Source: Mycobacterium scrofulaceum (GTDB lineage Bacteria > Actinomycetota > Actinomycetes > Mycobacteriales > Mycobacteriaceae). From it: a stretch of DNA of 64,000 nucleotides. Of the stretch, positions 28,066 through 35,960 are shown in pieces. Position 1 is the stretch's first letter, and each line of letters starts with the position of its first letter. A program made the position numbers and the translations under genes. The notes below the pieces were generated by a model. That model searched no databases, was not told the origin of the DNA, and worked only from the letters and a program-made list of their open reading frames with translations. The stretch covers positions 32,871 through 96,870 of the forward strand of contig NZ_MVIJ01000022.1 of the NCBI RefSeq assembly GCF_002086735.1, in the 5' to 3' direction.

Positions 28066-28700
28066 CGGAGCCGGACCCGAAAGAGCTCGACCCCGAATAC
28101 GAACACCACGGCGGATTTCCCGAATACGGCCCGGCCAGCCCCGGCCCGGGTTTCGGCCGGTTCGTCGCGGCGATGCGGGCGCTGCAGGACCTCGCCGTCT
28201 CCGCCGACCCCGGCGAGCACGTGTGGGACGACGCGGCCGACCGCGCCGCGGCCCTGGTGGAGCTGCTGCGCCCATTCCAGGCCGACGAGGGCAAGGCGCC
28301 GGCGGGGCGCACGCCCGACCTGCCCGGCATGGGCAGCCTGCTGTTGCCGCCCTGGACGTTGACCCGCTATGCGCCCGACGGGGTCGAGATGGCCGGCCAC
28401 TTCAGCCGGTTTCACGTCGGCGGGAACCACGCCGTGCACGGCGGGGTGCTGCCGCTGCTGTTCGACAACCTGTTCGGCATGGTCTCGCACGCCGCCGGGC
28501 GGCCCATCAGCCGGACCGCCTTCCTGCACGTCGACTATCGCAAGGTCACCCCGATCGACACCCCACTGACCGTGCGCGGCCGCGTCACGGGCACCGAAGG
28601 CCGCAAGGCGTTCGTGGCCGCGGAACTCCTCGACGGCGACGGCGCGGTGCTGGCCGAGGGCAACGGCCTGATGGTGCGGCTGCTTCCCGGCCAGCCCTAA
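28062..28700 (+). CDS. Hotdog-fold thioesterase (PaaI/Rv0356c-like)
   Basis: The 212-residue protein has a C-terminal hotdog domain (about 90-212). The signature [20 protein letters not shown] carries the substrate-site region, followed by [22 protein letters not shown]. The N-terminus is acidic and helical. Related proteins hydrolyse acyl- or aryl-CoA thioesters, but the catalytic Asp/Glu cannot be fixed by eye. GTG 28062 overlaps the purA stop by 4 nt. It is the last gene of the block that looks inverted relative to M. tuberculosis; purT begins 26 nt later. Confidence 0.8.
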   Translation: MTEPDPKELDPEYEHHGGFPEYGPASPGPGFGRFVAAMRALQDLAVSADPGEHVWDDAADRAAALVELLRPFQADEGKAPAGRTPDLPGMGSLLLPPWTLTRYAPDGVEMAGHFSRFHVGGNHAVHGGVLPLLFDNLFGMVSHAAGRPISRTAFLHVDYRKVTPIDTPLTVRGRVTGTEGRKAFVAAELLDGDGAVLAEGNGLMVRLLPGQP

Positions 28701-28713
28701 CCCGCCGCGCACC

Positions 28714-28719
28714 TATCCT
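28714..28719 (+). promoter_or_regulatory. -10 box for leaderless purT transcript
   Basis: TATCCT, 6 nt, then GTG 28726. No ribosome-binding sequence is present, which supports a leaderless start. Confidence 0.6.
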
Positions 28720-28725
28720 GAAGCG

Positions 28726-29922
28726 GTGACCGACGGACCAGACGACAAGACCAGCGTGCTCGCCGTGCCCCCGCGAACGCCTGCGGAGGCGGCCGACGAC
28801 CGGCCGCGGGTGGTCTTGTTGGGTTCCGGCGACCTGAGCCGGGAACTGGCGATCGCGTTGGGCCGCCTGGGCGCGCGGGTGATCGCCGTCGACGAGCGCG
28901 CGGACGCGCCCGCTCACGCGGTGGCCGATCAGTCGCTCGTGGTCCCGATGACCGACGCGGACGCGCTGACGCGGGCCGTCGGGGGGCTGCGGCCGGACGT
29001 CGTGGTCGCCGCCGCCGACGCTGTCGCGATCCACGCCCTCGAGGGACTCGAGGGCCCGCACACCCAGCTGGTGCCCGGCGCCCGCGCCGTCCGGCTGGCT
29101 GCCGACCGGGAGGGCCTGCGCCGGCTGGCCGCCGACGAGTTGGGGCTGCCCACCGCGCCGTTCTGGTTCGTCGGCTCGGTCGGCGAACTCGAGGCGGTGG
29201 GCGCCCACGCCGGCTATCCGCTGCTGGTGAAGCCGGCGGCCGCCGGGCGCGGACAGTCGGTGGCGTCCGGCCCCGACGACCTCGGGCCGGCCTGGCAGCG
29301 CGCGACCGAAGGCCAGGGCCCGCCGCACCGCGTGCTGGCCGAAACCGTGGTCGAGGTCGAGCACTACGTCACCCTGCTGGTGGTGCGCGGCGAGGGACCC
29401 GAGGGGCCGGTGGTCGACTTCTGCACGCCCATCGGCCATCGCGAGGGAGCCGCCGACGGGCCGGAGTGCTGGCAACCGCAGCCGGTGAGCGAGGCGGCGA
29501 TGGACGCGGCCAAATCCATTGCCGCGCGGATCGTCAAGGCGCTCGGCGGGCGCGGCGTCTTCGGCGTCGAGCTGATGATCAACGGCGACGAGGTGTACTT
29601 CGCCGACGTCACGCCCCGCCCCGCCGAGAGCGCCTGGGTGACGGTGCGCAGCCAGCGGCTGTCGGCCTTCGACCTGCAGGCCCGGACCATCCTGGGCCTG
29701 CCGGTGGACACCATGATGATCTCGCCGGGCGCGGCCCACCGGGTGCAGCGCGCCGACGGGCCCGCCGCCGCGCTGGCCGGGGCGCTCGGCGTGCCGGAGA
29801 GCGACCTGCGCGCCGTCGGGCGGGGATTCCAGGCGCTGGCCACCGCGCCCGAGGTGGCGGTGGCGCGCGAGCGCGCCCGCGAGGCAGCGAACCGGCTGAC
29901 CGCGCGCCCGCCGGCCCACTGA
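28726..29922 (+). CDS. purT: PurT-like ATP-grasp enzyme (formate-dependent GAR transformylase family)
   Basis: The 398 residues have the PurT layout: an N-terminal domain (VVLLGSGDLSRELAIALGRLGARVIAVD), a central ATP-grasp (PLLVKPAAAGRGQS, FGVELMINGDEVYFADVTPRP) and a C-terminal domain. PurT makes formyl-GAR from GAR, formate and ATP, a folate-independent step of purine synthesis. Several positions that bind GAR/formate in E. coli PurT differ: SGEL is SGDL, the PEIEAIA stretch is AAADAVA, and RPHDTG is RPAESA. Family membership is clear; whether it still makes formyl-GAR is not. Leaderless GTG 28726. By position it is the orthologue of Rv0389. Confidence 0.82.
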   Translation: MTDGPDDKTSVLAVPPRTPAEAADDRPRVVLLGSGDLSRELAIALGRLGARVIAVDERADAPAHAVADQSLVVPMTDADALTRAVGGLRPDVVVAAADAVAIHALEGLEGPHTQLVPGARAVRLAADREGLRRLAADELGLPTAPFWFVGSVGELEAVGAHAGYPLLVKPAAAGRGQSVASGPDDLGPAWQRATEGQGPPHRVLAETVVEVEHYVTLLVVRGEGPEGPVVDFCTPIGHREGAADGPECWQPQPVSEAAMDAAKSIAARIVKALGGRGVFGVELMINGDEVYFADVTPRPAESAWVTVRSQRLSAFDLQARTILGLPVDTMMISPGAAHRVQRADGPAAALAGALGVPESDLRAVGRGFQALATAPEVAVARERAREAANRLTARPPAH

Positions 29923-29948
29923 GTTATCGCCCGGCGAGGCGTCCTCGC

Positions 29949-29954
29949 TACCAT
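29949..29954 (+). promoter_or_regulatory. -10 box upstream of rhodanese gene
   Basis: TACCAT lies 8 nt before ATG 29963. A GAGG sequence overlaps the spacer, so a very short leader is also possible. Confidence 0.45.
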
Positions 29955-29962
29955 CCGAGGTC

Positions 29963-30391
29963 ATGAGCACAGCGCGCGGCTACGCCGGAGACATCACGCC
30001 CCAGGAGGCATGGAAGCTGCTCAGCGAGAACCCGGACGCTGTGCTGGTCGACGTGCGTACCGACGCCGAATGGCGCTTCGTCGGCGTGCCCGACCTGTCC
30101 AGCCTGGGCCGCGACGTGGTGTTCATCGAGTGGAACACGTCCGACGGCGCCTTCAACGCCAATTTCACCGACGAACTCGCCGAACGCGTTCCCGAGACCG
30201 CGGCCGAGCGTCCGGTGGTGTTCCTGTGTCGCTCGGGCAACCGCTCCATCGGCGCCGCCGAGGCGGCCACCCGGGTCGGCATCTCCCCGGCCTACAACGT
30301 GCTGGACGGCTTCGAGGGCCACCCGAACGCCCAGGGCCAGCGCGGCGAATCGGGTTGGCGCGCCATCGGTTTGCCGTGGAAGCAGCTGTGA
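29963..30391 (+). CDS. Rhodanese-domain sulfurtransferase (Rv0390-like)
   Basis: The 142-residue single rhodanese domain has the active-site loop CRSGNRS with the catalytic Cys89, and the preceding strand PVVFLC. LVDVRTDAEWRFVGVPDL is the usual first motif. It would carry a persulfide on Cys89. It is immediately upstream of, and coupled to, metZ (GTGA overlap), which makes homocysteine from O-succinylhomoserine with sulfide. A role in sulfur supply for that step is a reasonable inference. Orthologue of Rv0390. Confidence 0.9.
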   Translation: MSTARGYAGDITPQEAWKLLSENPDAVLVDVRTDAEWRFVGVPDLSSLGRDVVFIEWNTSDGAFNANFTDELAERVPETAAERPVVFLCRSGNRSIGAAEAATRVGISPAYNVLDGFEGHPNAQGQRGESGWRAIGLPWKQL

Positions 30392-31620
30392 CCGACCCGT
30401 CCCCGCCGGGGGACTCCGTCCGCGCGCCCAAGGCGCTGCCCGACGGCGTCGGCCCGGCGACCATCGGGGTGCGCGGCGGGCTGCTGCGCTCGGGGTTCGA
30501 CGAGACCGCCGAGGCGATGTATCTGACCTCGGGCTACGTGTACCCCTCGGCCGCCGTCGCGGAGCGCTCGTTCACCGGCGAGCTGGACCACTTCGTGTAC
30601 TCGCGCTACGGGAATCCGACCGTGACCATGTTCGAGGAGCGGTTGCGGCTCGTCGAGGGCGCGCCCGCGGCGTTCGCCACCGCCAGCGGCATGGCGGCGG
30701 TGTTCACCTCGCTGGGCGCGCTGCTGGCCGCCGGCGACCGGCTGGTCGCGTCGCGCAGCCTGTTCGGTTCGTGTTTCGTGGTGTGCAACGAGATCCTGCC
30801 CCGCTGGGGCGTCGAGACCGTCTTCGTCGACGGCGACGACCTGGCCCAGTGGGAGGAGGCGCTGGCCAAGCCGACTCAGGCGGTGTTCTTCGAGACGCCG
30901 TCCAACCCGATGCAGTCGCTGGTGGACATCGCCGCGGTGGTCGAGATGGCGCACGCCGCCGGCGCAAAAGTGGTGCTGGACAACGTTTTTGCCACGCCCC
31001 TGCTGCAGCGGGGCATCCCGCTGGGCGTCGACGTGGTGGTGTACTCGGGCACCAAGCACATCGACGGGCAGGGCCGGGTGCTGGGCGGCGCCATCCTCGG
31101 GGACAAGGACTACATCGACGGTCCGGTGCAGAAGCTGATGCGGCACACCGGGCCGGCGATGAGCGCGTTCAACGCCTGGGTGTTGGTGAAAGGCCTTGAG
31201 ACGCTGGCCATCCGGGTCGAACACAGCAACTCCTCGGCGCACCGGATCGCGGAATTCCTGGAGACCCATCCGGCGGTCGGCTGGGTGCGCTACCCGTACC
31301 TGCCGTCGCACCCGCAATACGACCTGGCCAAGCGCCAGATGTCCGGCGGCGGGACGGTGATCACCTTCGCGCTCGACTGCCCCGACGCCGTGGCGAAGGA
31401 CCGGGCCTTCGAGGTGTTGGACAAGCTGCGGCTGATCGACATCTCCAACAACCTGGGCGACGCCAAATCCCTCGTCACGCATCCCGCCACCACGACGCAC
31501 CGGGCGATGGGCCCGGAGGGCCGGGCGGCGATCGGCCTGGGCGACGGCGTGGTCCGGATCTCCGTCGGGCTGGAGGGCACCGACGACCTGATCGCCGACA
31601 TCGACCAGGCCCTGAGCTAA
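30388..31620 (+). CDS. metZ: O-succinylhomoserine sulfhydrylase
   Basis: The 410-residue PLP enzyme belongs to the Cys/Met metabolism family. The PLP lysine is Lys223 (YSGTKHIDGQGR). Other motifs are YSRYGNPT (71-78), ASGMAAV (99-105), SLFGSC and ETPSNPMQSLVDI. It converts O-succinylhomoserine and sulfide to homocysteine for methionine synthesis. GTG 30388 overlaps the rhodanese stop. The gene is tail to tail with ndhA with a 4-nt overlap and no terminator between. Orthologue of Rv0391. Confidence 0.95.
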   Translation: MTDPSPPGDSVRAPKALPDGVGPATIGVRGGLLRSGFDETAEAMYLTSGYVYPSAAVAERSFTGELDHFVYSRYGNPTVTMFEERLRLVEGAPAAFATASGMAAVFTSLGALLAAGDRLVASRSLFGSCFVVCNEILPRWGVETVFVDGDDLAQWEEALAKPTQAVFFETPSNPMQSLVDIAAVVEMAHAAGAKVVLDNVFATPLLQRGIPLGVDVVVYSGTKHIDGQGRVLGGAILGDKDYIDGPVQKLMRHTGPAMSAFNAWVLVKGLETLAIRVEHSNSSAHRIAEFLETHPAVGWVRYPYLPSHPQYDLAKRQMSGGGTVITFALDCPDAVAKDRAFEVLDKLRLIDISNNLGDAKSLVTHPATTTHRAMGPEGRAAIGLGDGVVRISVGLEGTDDLIADIDQALS

Positions 31621-32996
31621 CCCGCCTGCTTCTCGGCCGCCTCGATGCGTTCGGCCGCCGCCAGCGTCCCCTCCTGCGCTTGGCGCTCCACCCAGTCGAC
31701 CACCGGCCGGGCGTACATCATCTGGCTGGTGATGGCCATCTGGCCGCGGGTGCGGCCCAGGAAGGAGATGCCCCACGCGAACATGGCGGCGATCCGGTTG
31801 CGGTGGCCGATCAGGTAGTACAGGTGCAGCAGCAGCCAGGCCAGCCAGGCGATGAAGCCGCCGAACTCCAGCTTGCCGACCTTCGCGACGGCGCTGTAGC
31901 GCGAGATCAGCGCCATGCTGCCCTTGTCGAAGTACTTGAACGGTTTGCGGTTGGCCGGGTCGTCCTGGCCCTTCACCGCCTGCTTGATCAGCGTGGTGGC
32001 GTAGTGCGCCCCCTGGATCGCGCCCTGCGCCATCCCGGGCACGCCCGGCACCGACATCAGGTCCCCGACGACGAACACGTACGGATGGCCTTTGACGGTG
32101 AGGTCCGGCTCGACGATCACCCGCCCGGCGCGGTCGGTCTCGGTTCCGTCGGACTGCTCGGCGACCATCTTGCCCAGCCCGCTGGCCTGCACGCCGGCGG
32201 CCCACACCTTGCACGCGCATTCGATGCGGCGCTGGCTCCCGTCGGCGTCCTTGACGGTGATCCCCAGGTAGTCGACGGCGGTCACCATCGCATTGAGCTG
32301 GATCTCCACGTCCATCTTCTGCAGCCGCCGCTGCGCCTTGAGGCCCAGGTTCTCGCCCATCGGCGGCAGCACGGCCGGCGCGGCGTCGAGCAGAATGACC
32401 CGGCATTCGCTGGGCGTGATCGTCCGGAACGCCCCGGCCAGCGTGCGCTCGGCGAGCTGGACGATCTCGCCGGCCAGCTCGACCCCGGTCGGCCCGGCGC
32501 CGACCACCACGAACGTCAGGCGGCGTTGCCGCTCGGCGGGGTCGGTGGCGACCTCGGCGGCCTCGAACGCGCCGAGGATGCGGGCGCGCAGCTCGAGGGC
32601 GTCGTCGACGCTCTTCATGCCGGGCGCGAAGGCGGCGTACTCGTCGTGGCCGAAATAGGACTGCTGCGCGCCGGCGGCCACGATCAGGCTGTCGAAGGGC
32701 GTCACCGTCTGCATGCCCATCAGGTGCGACGTCACCGTCTTCGCGGTCAGGTCGATCTCGCTGACCTCGCCCCACAGCACGCGGACGTTCTTCTGCCGGC
32801 GCAGGATCAGCCGGGTGGTCGGGGCGATGTCGCCCTCGGACAGGATGCCGGTGGCCACCTGGTAGAGCAGGGGCTGGAACAGGTGGGTCGTCGTCCTGGA
32901 GATCAGGGTGACGTCGACGTCCGCGCGCTTGAGCGCCTTGGCCGCGTTCAGCCCGCCGAATCCGCTTCCGATGATGACGACGCGATGACGCGACAT
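31617..32996 (-). CDS. ndhA: Type II NADH dehydrogenase
   Basis: The 459-residue flavoprotein oxidises NADH and passes electrons to menaquinone without pumping protons; it sits on the cytosolic face of the membrane. The FAD motif GSGFGG is close to the N-terminus (VVIIGSGFGGLNAAKAL), the NADH-binding motif is VVVGAGPTGVELAGEI, and the FAD-domain end motif is VFVVGDLMSVPG. The C-terminus has a hydrophobic amphipathic stretch (FIAWLAWLLLHLYYLIG). ATG 32996 is preferred to GTG 33002 because AAGGGG precedes it at the right distance. Overall it follows the NdhA (Rv0392c) family over nearly its whole length. Confidence 0.93.
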   Translation of the reverse strand: MSRHRVVIIGSGFGGLNAAKALKRADVDVTLISRTTTHLFQPLLYQVATGILSEGDIAPTTRLILRRQKNVRVLWGEVSEIDLTAKTVTSHLMGMQTVTPFDSLIVAAGAQQSYFGHDEYAAFAPGMKSVDDALELRARILGAFEAAEVATDPAERQRRLTFVVVGAGPTGVELAGEIVQLAERTLAGAFRTITPSECRVILLDAAPAVLPPMGENLGLKAQRRLQKMDVEIQLNAMVTAVDYLGITVKDADGSQRRIECACKVWAAGVQASGLGKMVAEQSDGTETDRAGRVIVEPDLTVKGHPYVFVVGDLMSVPGVPGMAQGAIQGAHYATTLIKQAVKGQDDPANRKPFKYFDKGSMALISRYSAVAKVGKLEFGGFIAWLAWLLLHLYYLIGHRNRIAAMFAWGISFLGRTRGQMAITSQMMYARPVVDWVERQAQEGTLAAAERIEAAEKQAG

Positions 32997-33106
32997 GCTC
33001 ACCCCTTACCGGCCGTGTCGTTCTGCTCGCACGCTGTTCTCAGCGCATGTCCACCGTACGACCCGGGTGGGGCGAACGTCACGGCAACGCCGCCCAGAAG
33101 AATCGA

Positions 33107-33143
33107 CGAATTAGGCCGCACCATTTCGGTGCGGCCTAATTCG
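33107..33143 (-). terminator. Perfect 16-bp stem hairpin downstream of the small peptide gene
   Basis: The arms CGAATTAGGCCGCACC and GGTGCGGCCTAATTCG enclose a 5-nt loop. On the minus strand the hairpin starts 11 nt after the peptide stop codon and is followed by the T-rich TCGATTCTTCT, as in an intrinsic terminator. It also lies upstream of ndhA on the same strand, so it separates the two transcripts. Confidence 0.8.
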
Positions 33144-33154
33144 CCGGCCCGCCG

Positions 33155-33274
33155 CTATTGGCAGGTCAGGGACGGACCGCAATCGATCGTTATCGGCGTC
33201 GTACACGCCGAAGCCGCGCAGGCGGCGAAGCCGAGCACCGCTGCGAGAATGATTTTGCCGGTCAATCGTGACAC
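33155..33274 (-). CDS. Small secreted cysteine-containing peptide (39 aa)
   Basis: This short reading frame starts at GTG 33274 (an adjacent GTG at 33277 is equally possible) and stops at TAG 33155. The N-terminus is basic (SRLTGK), the core is hydrophobic (IILAAVLGFAACAA) and a signal-peptidase-like site (ASA) precedes Cys24; ASAC could also be a weak lipobox. The mature part would be about 16 residues with Cys24, Cys32 and Cys38 and an uncharged Thr/Pro-rich body. A GGGG stretch lies upstream of the start, and a strong terminator follows 11 nt after the stop. I do not recognise a family. The combination of signal peptide and terminator is the main evidence that it is real. Confidence 0.6.
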   Translation of the reverse strand: MSRLTGKIILAAVLGFAACAASACTTPITIDCGPSLTCQ

Positions 33275-33526
33275 CACAACACCCCGTTCGTCGAAGGACA
33301 ATTTCCCTGGTTACCCGATTGCCCGATGGCGGAAGTGTACGTTGTGATCGCCCTTGCGCGAACGGTTTTCGAAATTTGGGCGCGTCGGTGTTGTCGGCGG
33401 GGGTTCGCGGGGCGACGCGGAAATGCATTGAATTCAATTGATGACGACACCGGGCGCATTAAACGCGGCAGCCGAGATTGATTTTTTCAATGGTAAAGCT
33501 AGCCTCACAATCGCTTTCGCGTCGCG

Positions 33527-34144
33527 CTAGAACGGCCACCCGTTGGAGTTGTCCTTGAATTTGCCGTTGACCGCGGTGCAGAAGTCGTCGGCGGTGCCGG
33601 CCAGCAGGACGTAGTAGGTCTCGCCGCGGCGGCTCTCGTAGGTGTTCGGGGTGCTCCAGCCGCTGTTGCACAGCGAACTCTGCGTGCCGGCGGTGGCCCG
33701 GCGCCAGTTCGTCTTGGCGCAGCTCACCAGGGCGTCGACGTTGGCGGTCGCGCTCTTGGCGGCCACCACCATCGCGCCTCCCCATTGCCCATCGGTGCGC
33801 CGGTAGGCGCGCGCCCCGAATCCGGCGTCGTTGGTCTGGCACGCCAGCGCCCGGCGCATCAGTGAAAAGGGCGCGGCCAGTTGCTGATTGGGACTCGCCG
33901 CGGCGGCCGTGATGAATTGCGCCGCGTCCGAGCCGTCGACCTCCTGCACGTTGGGCGTGCCGAAGCTGAACAGCTGCTGTGCGATCCCGGCATTGCTGCC
34001 GCCGCCGATGACCGGCCCGCCGCCGGTCGACGTCATCGGGGGCAGCGCGGCGGGATCGGCGCCGGCCGCCGGGATGCCGGTGGCCACGGCCAGCGCCAGG
34101 GTCGCGGCCAGGCTGCGAAGCGCGGTACCTGTCATGCCCCTCAT
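33527..34144 (-). CDS. Secreted protein of unknown function
   Basis: The 205-residue protein has a cleavable signal peptide (residues about 1-29, LRSLAATLALAVATGIPAAGADP). The mature part has four cysteines (ACQTND, SCAKTN, LCNSG, FCTAV) that could form two disulfides, and a compact YYVLLAGTADDFC region near the end. No enzyme motif was recognised. Its start ATG overlaps the TetR stop by 4 nt, so it is the last gene of the acyl-CoA dehydrogenase operon. Rv0398c of M. tuberculosis is a secreted protein in the corresponding place near fadE7; I regard this as probably homologous but cannot prove it. Confidence 0.8.
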   Translation of the reverse strand: MRGMTGTALRSLAATLALAVATGIPAAGADPAALPPMTSTGGGPVIGGGSNAGIAQQLFSFGTPNVQEVDGSDAAQFITAAAASPNQQLAAPFSLMRRALACQTNDAGFGARAYRRTDGQWGGAMVVAAKSATANVDALVSCAKTNWRRATAGTQSSLCNSGWSTPNTYESRRGETYYVLLAGTADDFCTAVNGKFKDNSNGWPF

Positions 34145-34803
34145 TCCAGCACGTGTGCGTAGCCGGCGCGACGGTCGTCGCGCACCAACGCGTCGAGCAC
34201 GTGGCGCGTCTGCAGCCGGATGTATTCATCGCGGGTGTACAGCGGCCCGAAGTGCCAATGCTTGAGCGCCCACCCGTGCGCGAGCAGCATGATGTCGAAC
34301 ACGGTGAGGTCGACGTCGACGTCGCGGAAGGCGCCCTGCGCGACGCCGGCCTCGACGGCCGCGCGCAGCGGTGCGGCGGTGGCGATCTCGAGGTCCTTGA
34401 TCAGCGCCCGCCCGGCCGGCGCCAGGGTCCGGCTCTCCCGGTAGGTCAGCACCACGCCGTCGAGGTTCTCGTCCACGATCTCGACGTAGCGGCGGATGCC
34501 CGCGGCCAGCTGGTCCACCAAGTCGTCGCCGGCGGCGGCCATCACCGGCGCCAGCTGATCGCGGAACGCGTCGAGGATCCGCACGATCGTGGCGAGCAGC
34601 AACTCCTCCTTGCCGCCGAAGTAGGTGTAGATGAGGCCGACGCTGACGTTGGCCTCGGCGGCCAGGTCCTGCATGGACATCTGGTGGAAGCCGCGCGCTC
34701 CCATCACCGTGACCGCGGCGTCGAGCAGCTGGCGGCGCCGCGCGCCGGCGCGGGCCGCGCGGACGGCCTCCTCGACGGGCAGGTCGCCGTACTCGACGGC
34801 CAT
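34141..34803 (-). CDS. TetR-family transcriptional regulator
   Basis: The 220-residue protein has an N-terminal TetR helix-turn-helix (about 22-68: RRQLLDAAVTVMGARGFHQMSMQDLAAEANVS, then VGLIYTYFGGKEELL) and a C-terminal all-helical ligand domain of the TetR_C_33/FadR-like type. It is embedded in an operon with two acyl-CoA dehydrogenases, so an acyl-CoA ligand is likely. The ATG overlaps the upstream acyl-CoA dehydrogenase stop (TGATG). Its operator is not obvious; the operon promoter must lie upstream of the SDR gene at 37918, about 3 kb away. Confidence 0.9.
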   Translation of the reverse strand: MAVEYGDLPVEEAVRAARAGARRRQLLDAAVTVMGARGFHQMSMQDLAAEANVSVGLIYTYFGGKEELLLATIVRILDAFRDQLAPVMAAAGDDLVDQLAAGIRRYVEIVDENLDGVVLTYRESRTLAPAGRALIKDLEIATAAPLRAAVEAGVAQGAFRDVDVDLTVFDIMLLAHGWALKHWHFGPLYTRDEYIRLQTRHVLDALVRDDRRAGYAHVLE

Positions 34804-35948
34804 CAGATGCCCAGGTCCTTGGCGATGATCGTCTTCATGATCTCGTTGGTGCCGCCGTAGATGGTCTGGATGCGGGCGTCGACGAACGCGCGCGCCACGG
34901 CGTACTCGCGCATGTAGCCGTAGCCGCCGTGCAGCTGCAGGCAGCGGTCGGCGGTGCGGACCTGCAGGTCGGTGGTCCACCACTTCAGCCGGGCGGCCCG
35001 CGCCGCGGTCAGCTCGCCGGCCAGGTGCTGGGCCAGGCAGTCGTCGAGATACGTTCGGGCGACGTCGATTTCGGTCGCCACCTCGGCGAGCACGAATTGG
35101 CTGTGCTGGAACCCGGCGATCGGCGTTCCGAACGCGGTGCGCTGCCTGACGTAGTCCAGCGTCTCGGCCAGGACGGCCTCGGCGGCGGCCACCGCGCCCA
35201 CCCCGAGCGCGAGCCGCTCCTGCGGCAGGTTCTGCATCAGCTGGTAGAAACCCCGGCCCTCCTCCCCGAGCAGGTTGGCCACCGGCACCCGCATGTCGGT
35301 GAACGTCAGCTCGCTGGTGTCCTGGGCGTGCAGGCCGATCTTCTCCAGGTTGCGGCCCCGGGAGAAGCCCGGCGTGTCCGCGTCGACCACCAGCAGCGAC
35401 AGCCCGGTGTGCCGGTCCGGCGACGTCCGCACCGCGACGACGAACAGGTCGCCGCACTGGCCGTTGGAGATGAACGTCTTGGCGCCGTTGACGACGTAGT
35501 GGTCGCCGTCGGGCACCGCCGCGGTGCGGATCCCGGCCAGGTCGCTGCCGGTGCCCGGTTCGGTCATGGCGATGCCGAGCACCGTCTCCCCGGTCACCAC
35601 GCCGGGCAGCCAGCGCTGTTGCTGCGCGGGCGTGGTCAGGTCGGTGAGGTAGGGCAGCACCACGTCGTTTTGCAGCGTGAACGCGATGGCCTCGGCCGCC
35701 GCCCCGGCCCGTTGCAGCTCGTCGATGAGGATCGCGTTGTACCGGAAGTCGTCGACCCCCGGGCCGCCGAGGTGCTCGGGCACCGAAAAGCCCAGCAGCC
35801 CAAGCTTTCCCGCTTCGACGAACAGTGAGCGGTCCCACTGGCCCCGCGTTTCGGCATGCTCGTGCGCCGGGACCACCACCCGTTGCACGAACTCCCGCAC
35901 GAGCGCCCGGAATTGCCGGTGCTCGTCGGCGTACTGCAGGCGCGCCAT
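34803..35948 (-). CDS. Acyl-CoA dehydrogenase
   Basis: The 381-residue flavoprotein has the ACAD signatures AMTEPGTGSDLAGI (FAD/substrate) and QTRTAFG-like RQRTAFGTPIAGFQ, LHGGYGYMREY and the terminal IYGGTNEIMK. The YEGT Glu of short/medium-chain enzymes is Gly here, as in isovaleryl- and long-chain types where the catalytic Glu lies on another helix. It forms trans-2-enoyl-CoA and passes electrons to ETF. It is translationally coupled to the TetR gene downstream and lies 12 nt after the second ACAD gene. Substrate is unknown. Confidence 0.9.
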   Translation of the reverse strand: MARLQYADEHRQFRALVREFVQRVVVPAHEHAETRGQWDRSLFVEAGKLGLLGFSVPEHLGGPGVDDFRYNAILIDELQRAGAAAEAIAFTLQNDVVLPYLTDLTTPAQQQRWLPGVVTGETVLGIAMTEPGTGSDLAGIRTAAVPDGDHYVVNGAKTFISNGQCGDLFVVAVRTSPDRHTGLSLLVVDADTPGFSRGRNLEKIGLHAQDTSELTFTDMRVPVANLLGEEGRGFYQLMQNLPQERLALGVGAVAAAEAVLAETLDYVRQRTAFGTPIAGFQHSQFVLAEVATEIDVARTYLDDCLAQHLAGELTAARAARLKWWTTDLQVRTADRCLQLHGGYGYMREYAVARAFVDARIQTIYGGTNEIMKTIIAKDLGI

Positions 35949-35960
35949 GGCTTCCCCTCG

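Larger units (their letters stand above)
33003..33526. other. Relatively AT-rich intergenic region holding a small peptide gene and its terminator
   Basis: This is the stretch between ndhA and the secreted-protein gene, both on the minus strand. It contains a 16-bp perfect hairpin (33107-33143) and a 39-codon minus-strand gene (33155-33274). Upstream of the latter are about 250 bp of unusually AT-rich DNA (for example GAATTCAATTGATG, GATTTTTTCAATGG) with no other gene that I can support. A 29-codon plus-strand frame at 33441-33530 has no supporting signal. Confidence 0.6.

Noticed and set aside
33492..33507. IdeR iron-box-like GGTAAAGCTAGCCTCA
   Set aside because: Matches only about 12 of 19 consensus positions and lies just behind the 3' end of the minus-strand secreted-protein gene, not before a typical iron-regulated gene.
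33441..33530. 29-codon plus-strand frame beginning MTTPGALN
   Set aside because: No promoter, ribosome site or signal peptide, and it runs into the end of the convergent gene.
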